From Ceratorhiza oryzae-sativae (lineage: Eukaryota > Basidiomycota > Agaricomycetes > Cantharellales > Ceratobasidiaceae): a stretch of DNA of 64,000 nt. The notes beneath the pieces are model-generated. The model saw only the letters and a list, made by a program, of their open reading frames with translations, made no database searches and was not told where the DNA came from. The stretch is taken from assembly GCA_030998015.1 (NCBI GenBank), contig JARWMV010000239.1:62001-126000 (forward strand), written 5' to 3'. A program made the position numbers and the translations under genes. How positions within the stretch are numbered: the stretch's first letter is position 1; each line of letters opens with the position of its first letter. This document shows positions 1 through 10,568 of the stretch, one piece after another.

Positions 1-671
1 GGCGACGGCTGACGACTTGGGTGAATGGGCGGTGGTGGTATCAGGGGAGTCGGTGTTTCCGTGATTACATTATGGTATTGAGTTGGTATGTGGGTATCGA
101 GAACAGATGGGCGGGGCGGTTCGCTATTCATAGAGCTCGGAGGCTCTGGGTATATTTGCGTCGGTAGCTCGGGCTGAGAAGCATACGGTGGCAAGGCATC
201 TGTTTTCAGAGTGGATTCATGCGAAGCGTTTCCATCTGTCCTGGTGCCCCCAACCGTGGTCACAAGCAAGAGAGGTGTACCAGGACCTTCAGAAGATAGT
301 AACGATGCACTAGATTCTGAACGTGTGTGGGCAAAATCGAGGTCGCTTGATTGTATGTCTGCAAGTTCAGGTTGCTGTGGGATATTCGGTTGGGGAATGT
401 CAACGGGCTGAGTATCTAGGCCAAGAATCTGTTCGTTCGGTTGAGGGGGTCGCGGAGGTACTGGGGGAGCAGGCGAGACGCTTCGAGGTACAAAGGTGCT
501 GTTTAGAGCACCAGCAGGGCCTCCGGTGGGTGGGATGGGAGTTCGTCGCCGAGCGAGCGCAGGATGGACCGGCGGGGGGAGAGGCTCGTTTTTATCCTGT
601 ACAATTTGTGATATTTCGCTCGACGCGCGAAGAGGCGGCGGGGGCGCCGGCGCGACAAAGCGGACCGACAT
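1..671 (-). CDS. Proline-rich protein, N-terminal part, runs off the window
   Basis: An uninterrupted minus-strand frame starts at an ATG at 671 and stays open to the window edge, about 223 codons. The start reads MSVRFVAPAPPPPLRASSE. The visible part is low-complexity and disordered: proline runs, many PxxP segments (for example PAPPVPPRPPQPNE) and Ser/Thr patches, with no folded domain. PxxP tracts of this sort often bind SH3 or WW domains in signalling or cytoskeletal proteins, but nothing here names the family. The start lies 134 bp from the divergent DUF6535 gene, so the two share a short promoter region. It is not a shadow: the opposite strand gives only short frames, while this one has coherent composition over 670 bases. 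The C-terminal domain that would identify it is outside the window. Confidence 0.6.
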   Translation of the reverse strand, partial: MSVRFVAPAPPPPLRASSEISQIVQDKNEPLPPPVHPALARRRTPIPPTGGPAGALNSTFVPRSVSPAPPVPPRPPQPNEQILGLDTQPVDIPQPNIPQQPELADIQSSDLDFAHTRSESSASLLSSEGPGTPLLLVTTVGGTRTDGNASHESTLKTDALPPYASQPELPTQIYPEPPSSMNSEPPRPSVLDTHIPTQYHNVITETPTPLIPPPPIHPSRQPS

Positions 672-805
672 TTGTCGCGTAGGTGGTGGTCGTCACGAAT
701 GAGGTGTGGGCGTGCCCGGTGCTTATGTCAGAGGATCAAACGCCGGCAACGCCGAGTTCTTAATCAGGTTCACTCTTGGTCTGAACTCGACCACGACCTT
801 TGCCC

Positions 806-3800
806 ATGCTACCGCAGCCGAGCAACAAGTCAAGTCGCTATCCTTCAACCCAAGACGGATACGACGATCAGACCGCCTCGTCTCGAAACACACCAAGCTC
901 CGTAAACATGCCTTTTCTGGGCCGATTTTCTATGTCCTATTTATAACTACTGGTCTGTAGCACGGTGATATCGACGACATTCCCGAGAATGATCAAGATG
1001 TAGACCCAGAGCCCAACTTTCACCCTTCAGCCGAAGCTCGATTGGGGTCCAAAGTAAGCGGCCGACCGCGCCAACATGCGTCGTGTGAATCGTTTCTAAC
1101 GCGATGAACATAGCCGTTAGACGCCCCAAGAGCCGGATTTGACGAGTACGGTGCCGAGCTGGGTCCAGATGCGCGAATATGGCCTGCTTATGTCAAGGAA
1201 GCCACGGCGTGGGACGAAGAAATGGTGGACGGATGGAACAGGTCAGTACCAGCCATGTCTTCTTATTTGAGCTTCATTTCCAACGGTTAAATATAGATCG
1301 CTGGATGTGATGCTCAGTAAGTCTTTAAGGCTAATCCATGCTATTCGAAATATAACTTAAGTGGTACTAGTTTTCGTAAGATTATATCCACGCCATACGC
1401 TTTGCCCCTAGCGCTCACCGCGCATCCAGACGGCGCTTTTCTCAGCCGTATCTACAACGTAAGTAAGACACATAAAATTAACTAACCAACCTCTCAGGCA
1501 GTTTGTAGATTTGTAGTCGAGAGTTTCAAGGATCTTCAGCCGGATCCTAGCCAGACCTCGGCAAATGCGCTCCTTGAAATTACACAACTCCTGAGGGCAA
1601 TGTCAAACGGAGCAAATACAGCCCCCATAAATGCCAACTCAAACCCTGCTGCCTTTTCTCCCTCTGCCTCGGCCATCTGGATCAATGCTCTCTGGTTCTT
1701 GTCCTTGGCTCTCAGCGTCTCCGTTTCGCTTATTGTCATGCTCGCCAAACAGTGGTGCTACTCTTACATGTCTGGGCGATTAGGGCAACCTCACATTCAG
1801 GCCCGAACTCGGCAGAGGCGCTTGGAGGAGCTCGAACGCTGGAGAATGCCCGAGATACTTGCTTTTCTGCCTTCTTTAATTCACTTATCACTATGTACGT
1901 AGTATCGCTTTCACGTTGATCGTTTCGCTGAACGTCGTTCAGTTTTATTTTTTGTAGGATTAATCATCAACCTTTGGGGCGCACACGTGGGCGTAGCAGC
2001 CCCAGTTCTCGCAACGACCGCGATTACGGTCCTCTTTTACTCCCTCACCACATTCTTGCCGCTCGTATACGAGTTATGCCCATACAATACCCCTCTGTCA
2101 CAATTCCTGAAATCATCCCCGGCAAATATGAATTGGATCCGGGATACGATCACTGCTCGATGTCTAGCAGCCGTCAAACAAATCACGAACCCCCATGGGT
2201 TGTGGGCCAACCTCAAGTTTGGCTTTTGGCTCTTCTTCTCCCCCCAAAGGCGGCGTCGACGACCTAGCCGACGTGAACGAGAAGCACTTATCGGAGACCC
2301 AACCTCGGAAGTAGTGATGGATCATCTCTCAAGTCGAGCTATCAGCTGGCTCCTCGCCAACTCTCAAGAGACCCGCTCGGTCGACATAGCGCTTCAAGCC
2401 ATCGCCGGAGCCGACTATCGCCTGCCGAACCCAGCCTCTTTAGAATGCGGAGCCCATTCACTTCTTTCTCAGCGTTTTCGGGGCTGCTTCATATCACATC
2501 CTCAATCCGGGTTCTCGTTTCTCACCAATTCGAGTTCGGCTGATGTCGCATCGTTGTATGGTCGGGCGCTTGAATTCTTTATGAAGGATAAAAGACACGT
2601 CGAGCTCGTTGACAAAGTTTTAAGACAAGGTCCAGGTGGAGGATTTGCGATTCGAAGGGCGTACCAATGGCGAGTCATGTCATTTGCCACGGTTTGAAGG
2701 TTGTATTGATATCCTCACAGTCTGCAGTATGATCTCGGCCGTATTCGACCCAATCTCGCCGCTTTCGGACTTTCAGGCGTTAGCACATGGTGGGCAATGC
2801 GTGCACACCATGGCCAAATTCCTCCTGGAGTTTTGAAAGAAGCCCTTGGCATGCTCGAGCGTCATATTTCGTCGGAATCCGCCCTCCATCCCGCCGCTTT
2901 GGTTGCTGTGATCGACAAGATCTCGGCGGAATCATTGTTTTGGATGAAACAACTTGCGCCAAGAGAACGAGTCTTGTACCCTCTATCACTCATTAGGCTG
3001 TTGAATCAGCTAGACCAGGCTTCGCTTGGACGAGCTCGACCGGCGATCGCGACATGTCTTGCCGCATTCAGCTTTATTTTCATTCACTTACCAACCGAAC
3101 ATGCCCAGCCCAATTTCAGCAATAGTATGCGTTCATCTCCCGGGTTTACGTTCTTGTACTATTATGCGCTAGATGATGCTCGAGCTCGGGATTCGGAAGC
3201 TCTTCTCGTCTACGGTCTACTTTGCTTACTACGTGATCGGGATTCGTATGAATTTACTAATTCGGAAATTGCTACGATTTCACAGCAGTTGACCATGGCA
3301 CATCGTATTACACCTCCGCCATCAGGAGTATCTTTCCCATTCACACCTCCTTCATTTGACCTTGGCACAATGGCGGTCAAAACGATACTCCAAACGCTAT
3401 CGCCGGACGTTCGACAAACAATAGGGCCAGAAGCCATATCAGAGCTGATACGAGCCATTATGCCCTATTCTTACATGTGGGGAAACATGAGCAACTCGAT
3501 CTTTACGACATTTGCCAACATTTTCTCCCAATCTACGTCCAACTTGCCAAACATAGCTTGGAACGAGTGCCTCGACCTGAATTGGACACCATACTATGCG
3601 ATGGACATGCTGCATCTACTGGCTCACCACCGGACGTTCCAGCATATAGTCAGCCTCATAGCGCAACACGAATTCGAAATGGCCGCCGCTCCATTCGCTA
3701 TACGATATACTCTATCCACCGCAGACAGATTCTCAAATTCAGGCGTGAAAGGCCGGCTGATGTTGCAGCCGGAAAGCACCGGGCCTTGTTACAAACCATC

Positions 3801-3828
3801 TCGTCGCATTTCGAGCACGAGGGTGTAG
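806..3828 (+). CDS. DUF6535 domain membrane protein, gene 1
   Basis: DUF6535 proteins are multi-pass membrane proteins of unknown function, abundant in agaricomycetes. The model is 806-901, 961-1053, 1114-1241, 1297-1316, 1371-1375, 1430-1458, 1509-1894, 1943-2660 and 2721-3828, a consistent frame of 860 residues. Residues 1-65 are Ser-rich and disordered. The domain follows: GAELGPDARIWPAYV, then a conserved membrane core with LIFTALFSAVSTT, an IWINALWFLSLALS helix, a basic QARTRQRRLEELERW loop, and LFLFFVGLIINLWG. A long helical C-terminal region carries no other known domain. Exon 5 is only 5 nt. Near 3730 a second frame, one base earlier, reads on to 3959 and looks coding (it contains WIPVWSEVWIVQLEEL), so the true C-terminus may be about 43 residues longer than this model. 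A paralogue lies at 17.6 kb. Confidence 0.8.
1371..1375 (+). other. Five-nucleotide microexon of DUF6535 gene 1
   Basis: Sequence TTTTC is bounded by an acceptor (tactag, ending 1370) and a donor (gtaagatt, from 1376). Joined to CTCA upstream and ACGGCG downstream it gives codons CTC ATT TTC ACG GCG, protein LIFTA. The paralogue at 17.6 kb has LIFAA there, with an intron at the same place as the second intron here. Skipping the five bases breaks the frame. Confidence 0.65.
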
Positions 3829-3959
3829 CAGCTCCCGGAGTAACCAACCCGTCGATTCTGGATTGGATTCCGGTTTGGTCAGAGGTGTGGATTGTGCAGC
3901 TCGAGGAATTGAGGGATATTGTTCCGAAGAGTATTTTAACAGCGGGGTTTTGGAGGTGA

Positions 3960-4298
3960 TGGTGCGAATGAACACGGGGCATATTTCGGATAGAGCTAAC
4001 AAGCTATATGCGTACTGTATAGCACGTGTATCTTCTCCACAGCGCATATAATACTTGTTGTCGTGAGAGACAAAATTGAGATATTTGGCCTCAGATAGCG
4101 CAAAATCAAAGTAGCTGTTGGAACAATCCGGGAGCAAGTATTCACGTGAATACGAACAGGTATCAAAAATATCGAACATAAATTTCGATTAACATACAAT
4201 GTTTTTACCTAGTCGATAGAGCCAAGTCCCAATCATATCTAATCAATTCAATTCAAGTCTAAACAACTACACGATAAACCAATGCCCTATTTAGGACT
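3960..4298. other. Intergenic, convergent gene ends
   Basis: This is the space between the 3' ends of DUF6535 gene 1 and the p-aminobenzoate gene. It is AT-richer than its flanks and presumably holds both 3' UTRs and polyadenylation signals. I see no gene. Confidence 0.5.
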
Positions 4299-7200
4299 TT
4301 ACTCTGCTTTAGCCACCCGGTTTTTCAGAACAGACTGAGCCTTCAAAACCACCTCAGCCCACTCGCCATCCACATCCGAGAGCCATGTGATGGCACCACC
4401 AGCCCCATAACTTAGTTGATCTCTATGCGCGACAAGCGTCCGAATGACAACGCTGAACACAGCCCGATCATCTAGACTGAGAAAGCCGAGACATCCAGAG
4501 TATATGCCTCTTCGCGATGAAGTCTCTAGCGTATCGAGAAGTTGAACAGAACGTAGTTTCGGCGCACCAGTCATTGATCCTACGCCAAAATTAGCTTCAA
4601 AAAATCGATATGAAAGCATTTGCCATACCTGGAGGGAAACATCGTCTCATGCCTTCGACGGGGCCGACAGAAGGCGGGATCGCTCCGACTATGGTTGATA
4701 CCAGAGAGTACACATTTTCATAGGTCTCAAGCGCAAACAGCTTGGTGACGTCTACACTCGACGGATCGCAAAACTCGAGCAAGTTTGCTCGAATCAAATC
4801 TGCAATCTGAAACGTAATCAGTCCTAGATTACACTCGGGTTTCTAGCGCATATGCTCACCATCAAATTTTCAGCCGTCTCCTTGGGGTCGTTAACAAACG
4901 CCTTTATTCTATCCTCATCAATTTTGAACCGAGCTGCATCGCACTCTGTCTTCCGTTGTCGGCACGCCGGAAGTTTGCATAGCCCTCCGCACCGGCATTT
5001 ACTTCGCTTCAACGTGCCCTTGATCGGCTTCATGACCGCCTGTCGTCCGTTTTCTCCCTCAAACCGAATGAATAACTCTGGTGAACACGACATGATCGTT
5101 GTTTGGGTGTCCGGGAAAGAGATAAATGCGGCGTGGGACGCTGGATTCTGTGTCCGGAAATGTTTATATACTGCCAAATAATCGAGAGCTGAGCCAGAGG
5201 TGGAAGCGCTGTATTGCCCAGTGAGGCAAAGCTCATAGGAATTTCCTTCGGCGATGTGAGATTGGCAAGCCTTGATGGCATTCTTGTATGCTTCAGGGTT
5301 AGAATCATACGAGAAATGAAGTGGAATAGGGTCTATTTCTAACGGGGGAGCCGATGTTGGCTGGAGGGTTTCAAGACTTTGCTTCACCTGATCGATCCAG
5401 CTCGAAAAATCAGATGTCGACATTCCAACCCGAATTCCTAATTCCCTCTCGAGAAGAGTTTCATTCAAGGACTCGTCATTCTGCCGAACAAGCCCAAGGG
5501 CAGACCAGGAATTGTTCCAATGATCATAGGCCAGCAGTCGATCTACAAACATGAATTGTGCGTCCGGTGCATGGCTATTCGAGCTTGTGTCTCTCGGAGG
5601 CTCAGAGTATCCAGGTAGGGCTCCCGCCTTCATTTCGTAACCAAAATACCCCACAAACCCACACCGCAGGCCTTCCGATCCACTGCCTGCGTTTGTGTGC
5701 TTCGCCAAGTCGCTCTGCACACGATCCATCCAGTGCCAGAATGTATCAGATTCGTCTAGCCTGCTTTGCTTTCCCGTAGCATAGGAGATAGTATGAGTCG
5801 TAAGATCGTAGGACATGCAATAACTCTGTGAAGCGGGTCCCATATATGAGAATCGAGCAAATGTATCGCCCGGCGCAGAGGCAGCAGAGTCTAGCCAAAA
5901 GAACGGGCTGCTTGTAGAATAGCAGGTTGGCTCGAAAATGAGATCTGGGCGCGCGCGAGCGAATAAAGGTATGAGCGACCCAATATCATGTCTGACGACT
6001 TCAAAGGGAACGGTGCGGGGCAAGGAATATGGTGAAGGTTGTCGGAAAATGGACTGATTTGCGCCATCCGTTTGAGTAAAATCCAATACGCCTAGCTGAC
6101 GCACTGTGTCGGGCAAAGGCAAGCGATCCGCCCGGCCGCGTTTTATCCAAAACTCGTCCACGATATTCATAAAGTTGCGCAGGATGCACTTTCCGGGATC
6201 GGTTCCGCTCATCGAACGCCGAGAGCAAATTGATTCAGGGTGAAATTGGACACCGTAAAGAGGGAGGCTTTTGTGCTTCAGACCCATGATTTCTCCGTCG
6301 CAAGGATTGGTCGCAATGACATCTAGATCGGGAGGTAATGCTACAAGACCCATCAGTAATGAGGTAAGGAGCATTGAAAAGGAGCCTACTCGAGGAATCG
6401 ACAGTCAGACTATTATAACGAACCATGTTTAGCGGTCGGTTCGCTGGTAAACCCTCAAATAGTCCAGTCCCGTCATGTTGAACTGGCACAGTTCGCCCGT
6501 GTATCAGTTCACTCGCAGGGATGACCTTTCCACCAAACAAAGCAGCCAAAGCTTGATGACCTAAACAAACACCTAAAACGGGAACCGGATGGAGAGAGAG
6601 GCGCTCGGAAGCCATCGCAAGCAAGAGCTGTCCTCCCACACCGATATCGCTCGAAACGTGTGGCGACCCGGGCCCTGGAGAGAGGATTACGAAATCTAAC
6701 CAGGGAAGCACGTTGGCTTCGAAGTCCTGCCAAGATAATTGATCGGCGCGAAGGACAGTGACGTAGGACCGGAGGGATGATCGAAAGTTGACATCAAGTA
6801 GCGACTCTTCTTGATCAAAGAGTTGAATTAGGTTATTGGTGTAAGAGTCGTAGCAATCGATGATAACTCCTCGTCTCCAGATGAACGGTGAAGAGATCCC
6901 AGGGTGGGGAGGTGGAAGAAACTCGGGGGAATCTAGCTGGGCTTTGGAGGTTCTGAGAACCGATGACGCATACGAACGCGGAGAGGATGCAGGAGTCAAA
7001 CCAGGCGTGGTGTCGGGCGTAGCGGATGTGGTGCTGAGGCTTGGGGCATTCAAGAACGGATTTTGGACGAGAATAGATTGGAGGACAGGCTTCTTGGTCG
7101 GTTCAATGTTGATGGGTTCGTTGGTGCAAGTAACATCGAGGTACACCTTATACATTCCTCGAACTGCGTTGAAGCAAACCAGAGGATATCGTTCAGGGAA

Positions 7201-7987
7201 CTGTATAAGGATAAGGTATACGTCCAGGGGTGAAATTGATCACACATACCCTGGCATAACGTAAAACATCCTCCTTGGTGATACGCCCCTCCACTATATT
7301 GCCAGTCTCCAGCAGCTCAGCCCTCATAATGCCCGGAATCAAGCCTTCACTCGCTATCGGAGTAACGTAAACCCCTTCCCCTAGACCATCCAGTTCTCTC
7401 CAAGGGACCGCAGCAGCGAGCTCCGAACCTTCAAGAAACACCGCAAAATTGGCAATGCTAGTCTCCGTAACGCGCCCGTCCGCATTCCACATCAATACGT
7501 CAAAGGGGGGCTCATGTGGCGCGTTGCTTGATGCATAGTCCGCATCTACGCGCGTCCTTGCTGATTCGTATCGTACCCGGTTTGTCGACTTGTGTAGTGC
7601 ATGAGAAGGAACTTTTGTTGCGATCGTATCGAGGCGTAGCGAGAATACCCGGTCGGTCGTCTTGGGTAGTGATGTGGATGAGATCTCGAATCGCAAATCT
7701 TTCGTCAATAGAACTCGGACCTAAATCGGTGCTGATGGGCAAAATTTTAAGAGATGAATCGATGTACTTACTCGTTGACGAACGTTAGTGCCTAGCGTGG
7801 AGATGGCCTCGTGAAGTTCACGGGTGAGCTGGTCGGTATCTAGCGAGATATCTGGCTCCGAAAAAAGCTGTTTAGCAGCTGATTCCAGCCGCGTAAAGTG
7901 CCTCGAAAGAAGATAAAAGCCCTCTGATTCGAGATAAATGAACGACTGGCGGAAAGGTCGATTCACGGGCCCCACCTTCAGGATCAT
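4299..7987 (-). CDS. Fused 4-amino-4-deoxychorismate lyase / synthase (p-aminobenzoate synthesis)
   Basis: ADC synthase aminates chorismate using glutamine and ADC lyase (PLP-dependent) then releases p-aminobenzoate, the folate precursor. Exons: 7987-7772, 7720-7250, 7200-6390, 6340-4860, 4806-4629, 4579-4299; 1,145 residues. Residues 1 to about 250 are a class IV PLP lyase ([13 protein letters not shown] with the PLP lysine; [21 protein letters not shown]-terminal strand [12 protein letters not shown]). A Ser/Pro linker follows to about 335. Residues 340-560 are a class I glutamine amidotransferase with nucleophile GVCLGHQ (Cys near 441) and HPES (near 533). The rest is the chorismate-binding domain: PIKGT near 938, [17 protein letters not shown] near 1054. 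A phase-0 intron joins lyase to synthase with no stop. S. cerevisiae encodes these as separate ABZ2 and ABZ1. The start could instead be ATG 8030, which needs a frame change. Confidence 0.87.
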
Positions 7988-8502
7988 ATAAGATTGTGGT
8001 CAATGGACATTCAGCGTTTGTGCCAGACATATTGAAGTTACAGCGTCGCACAGGTATACCGGGTTGTGGTGTTAAGCAAAGCACAAAGCGAAAACACTAG
8101 AAGACAAATGCGAGTTTGGAGATAAACCTTGAAAGTCGAATAAACTAAGATGCAGTGGTGGTGGGGTAGCGTGGAGTTGCTCGGATTAGTGATGGAGACA
8201 TGGCAAATCATATGAAATCCAAAAGCATCCTAGTTTACCTCCATTGCCAATTTGCCCATAAGCGCCGGTACCTTGGGATTTTCTGGTTATTCTATGTATT
8301 CTCACTCATCTGACGAAGTTTTTTAGTTGACGACTTTTCTGGTCTCCGATTTGCCTCAGCCATTTAGGCCGCGCTGTGAAACCATCCAAATTTCCATCTG
8401 ATTTGGATTAATTAAATTAGCACTGCGAACACTAGTATACAATTGCTTTGGAACAACATATAGAGCTGGGACTAAACTGTACTATTCACATTCACAGAAC
8501 CC
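7988..8502. other. Intergenic, promoter side of the p-aminobenzoate gene
   Basis: It lies between the 5' end of the lyase/synthase gene and the 3' end of the F-box gene. An ATG at 8030 opens a frame with [11 protein letters not shown], which resembles the start of ADC lyases, so the first 45 bp may belong to that gene. The rest is AT-rich with no gene. Confidence 0.45.
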
Positions 8503-9556
8503 TCACGCACCACGTCGGTCATCACCAACAATCTCCACCACAGTAACAAGCTCCCTCTCCCCCTCTTCGCTCGACTCGACCCTCCGTCTGACCTCCCATA
8601 CCTTTAGTTGCCCTCCGCTCATTCCCCACCCAGTCGCGTTTCCTTGCGGTATCTCAAGATTCCACATCGACAACTCGGTAGACGCGCCCTTTTTGGGGGT
8701 CGCCATCGCAATGAGCTCCAGGTTGGGTAAATGTCGAGCCAGGGAGAGGGCCATGTCACCTGGAGACAAGGCAAGTTGCAGGGGGAGCTGGTGGGACAGA
8801 AACAGATGGCGCAGATTGACCAGAGGGTTGTTCGGGGCGGAAATTCGGTCAAACAGTCTCTGTGCGACACGCACAGAACCAATTAGTTCTCTGCTCTCAA
8901 CATCTCGATGTCACGAACCTCGATCCCCAAGAAACTGGGCCGCCCTCCTGGTAGGGTCACGCTTAGTGTTTTCACCCTGCCCAACGACGCAATGAATTCG
9001 GCCAAGACCACCACCGGGTCAATATGCGGCAAGCTTACGCCGTTGCCGGAGTACACCTCGATCCCGGATAAATGTTGAAAAGATGGGAGAAGGCCGCCAA
9101 GGTAGCGAGGTATGTCGGTATAGAATGCTGGCTCGGCAGAAGCGAGTTTGATGTAAGCAGCTTGGCGAACGAGGGCGTGGATGTGAGAGCCTAGTGGGCG
9201 GCGAGAGGTCAAGATGTTGATAGAGGGAAAGTGAACACGGCTATTCATGTTGTCAAAATGATGCCAAGACGTTGACGTTCAAAACCCGCAAAGATATCTT
9301 ACCTGACATTCACCAACAATGGACTCCGAACAAGGGCGACAACCTGTTCCCTCGTCCTCATGCAAACGTGTTTGAATAACAATGGAGCGGCGACCTCTCT
9401 AAATCTCCTAGAAGCGCAGCTAAATGGTTTTATGTCCAAGAAACTAGTATTGAAGACGTTCAAGCGTGAGCCGGGGCTGTTCTTTGGGATCAACGAGGGC
9501 GATTGAGTCTGTTCGCATATTGTCAAAAGGACTTCAGTTGGGAGCGAGGTGTTCAT
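8503..9556 (-). CDS. F-box protein with LRR-like C-terminus, one apparent frame break
   Basis: F-box proteins recruit substrates to SCF ubiquitin ligases by binding Skp1. The N-terminus MNTSLPTEVLLTICEQ, followed by FSCASRRFREVAAPLLFKHV, is a typical F-box. An intron runs from about 9301 to 9241 (donor gtaagata, acceptor aatag). The remaining 230 residues have irregular leucine-rich repeats such as LSGIEVYSGNGVSLP, NLRHLFLSHQLPLQL and LPNLELIAMA, the usual fungal substrate-binding layout. Near 8885-8890 the frame stops just after EMLRAEN while the frame one base earlier continues directly as ELIGSVRVAQRLFDRI to the stop at 8503. No intron fits this step. Either the gene is disrupted or one base is missing from the sequence. 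Confidence 0.65.
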
Positions 9557-10568
9557 AATGGCTCTTGGTGAATAACAAGGAGTCGCAGTATAAATGGCAA
9601 GAGCCAAGCAAACGCTGGGTCGTGTGAGGCTGGGGTGTTCGCTCTAAACGTGAGATCATCGTGGGGTTTATCTTATCTAAGGGCACTCGACCGCACAATC
9701 GGACCCTGAGACTGAACCTACGGTACTACTCAGCCTTGATTCAACCTTCACGTCGTTCTAGTTATACTCAGCCTTGGAGCACGTTTCTGAATATCATTAG
9801 AGAAACGCACAGTAACATTATCATCATCAATATAAATACAGAAAAAGACGAGAGACTTCTTTATTATCGAATCACACAGATTTTCCAGCCCATCCGCTCC
9901 CAGCGTTCCTCCAAACTTCCCCAAATGCTGGCCATCTTGTACATCAAACTATATCGCCCAAACCTAAATCCCCTATGACCCTAATTGCCTTAGCCTTGTA
10001 TGCCTGTTGGCCATCCGCTTATTTATGCAGCCGGGATAGGGGGTATCTCCACCTTAACAAGCCGTGTATCCGACGGAAGGCACCCTAGTTAGAGCATGCG
10101 CCAGGTACTTCACCAATATGTGGGAAGGTTGTTTGACGGAGCTCACCCAGACTAATGTCAGGGTTATACGCCGTGCGCCCAGCAATCAGACAGGTTCTAG
10201 TGAGGAATATCGAGAGGACGGAGGCGTAGAGGTCATTGGTTCTTGGATCGATTGCGGGCTGAACATCGGCCGCGGGCGACGGCCAATCAACCTGCAACCT
10301 CCCCAAATTACCGACCTCGATCGCGTCCCCTTTTCTGTTCCCAACCCAGCCCCTACGATGCTTTGAGCTCCAGCTGCTCCCACATCCTCCCCGTTCTCTA
10401 GCTCTGGCTCCAACTCGGGTCCTGCACCGTCGGTTGCTCCGCTCCAGGATTCCGTACAGGCGGACGGGTGGTGATATCTGCTGTAGGTCTATCTGGATCC
10501 ACAGTGGCGGTGTGCACAGTGGGGAAAGACTTACCTTGAGGACCTAGGTGGGCATCACGCGAGACCTC
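9557..10568. other. Intergenic
   Basis: A 1-kb stretch with only short frames. The part from 10186 to 10568 on the minus strand keeps the proline/acid-rich look of the upstream membrane protein (PELEPELENGEDVGA) and may be a 3' exon or 3' UTR of that gene. I cannot decide between these. Confidence 0.35.

Noticed and set aside
5354..5779. Plus-strand frames over the p-aminobenzoate gene
   Set aside because: Antisense shadows of a conserved minus-strand coding region.
9661..9978. 105-codon plus frame after the F-box gene
   Set aside because: No domain, no splice partners and AT-rich random composition.
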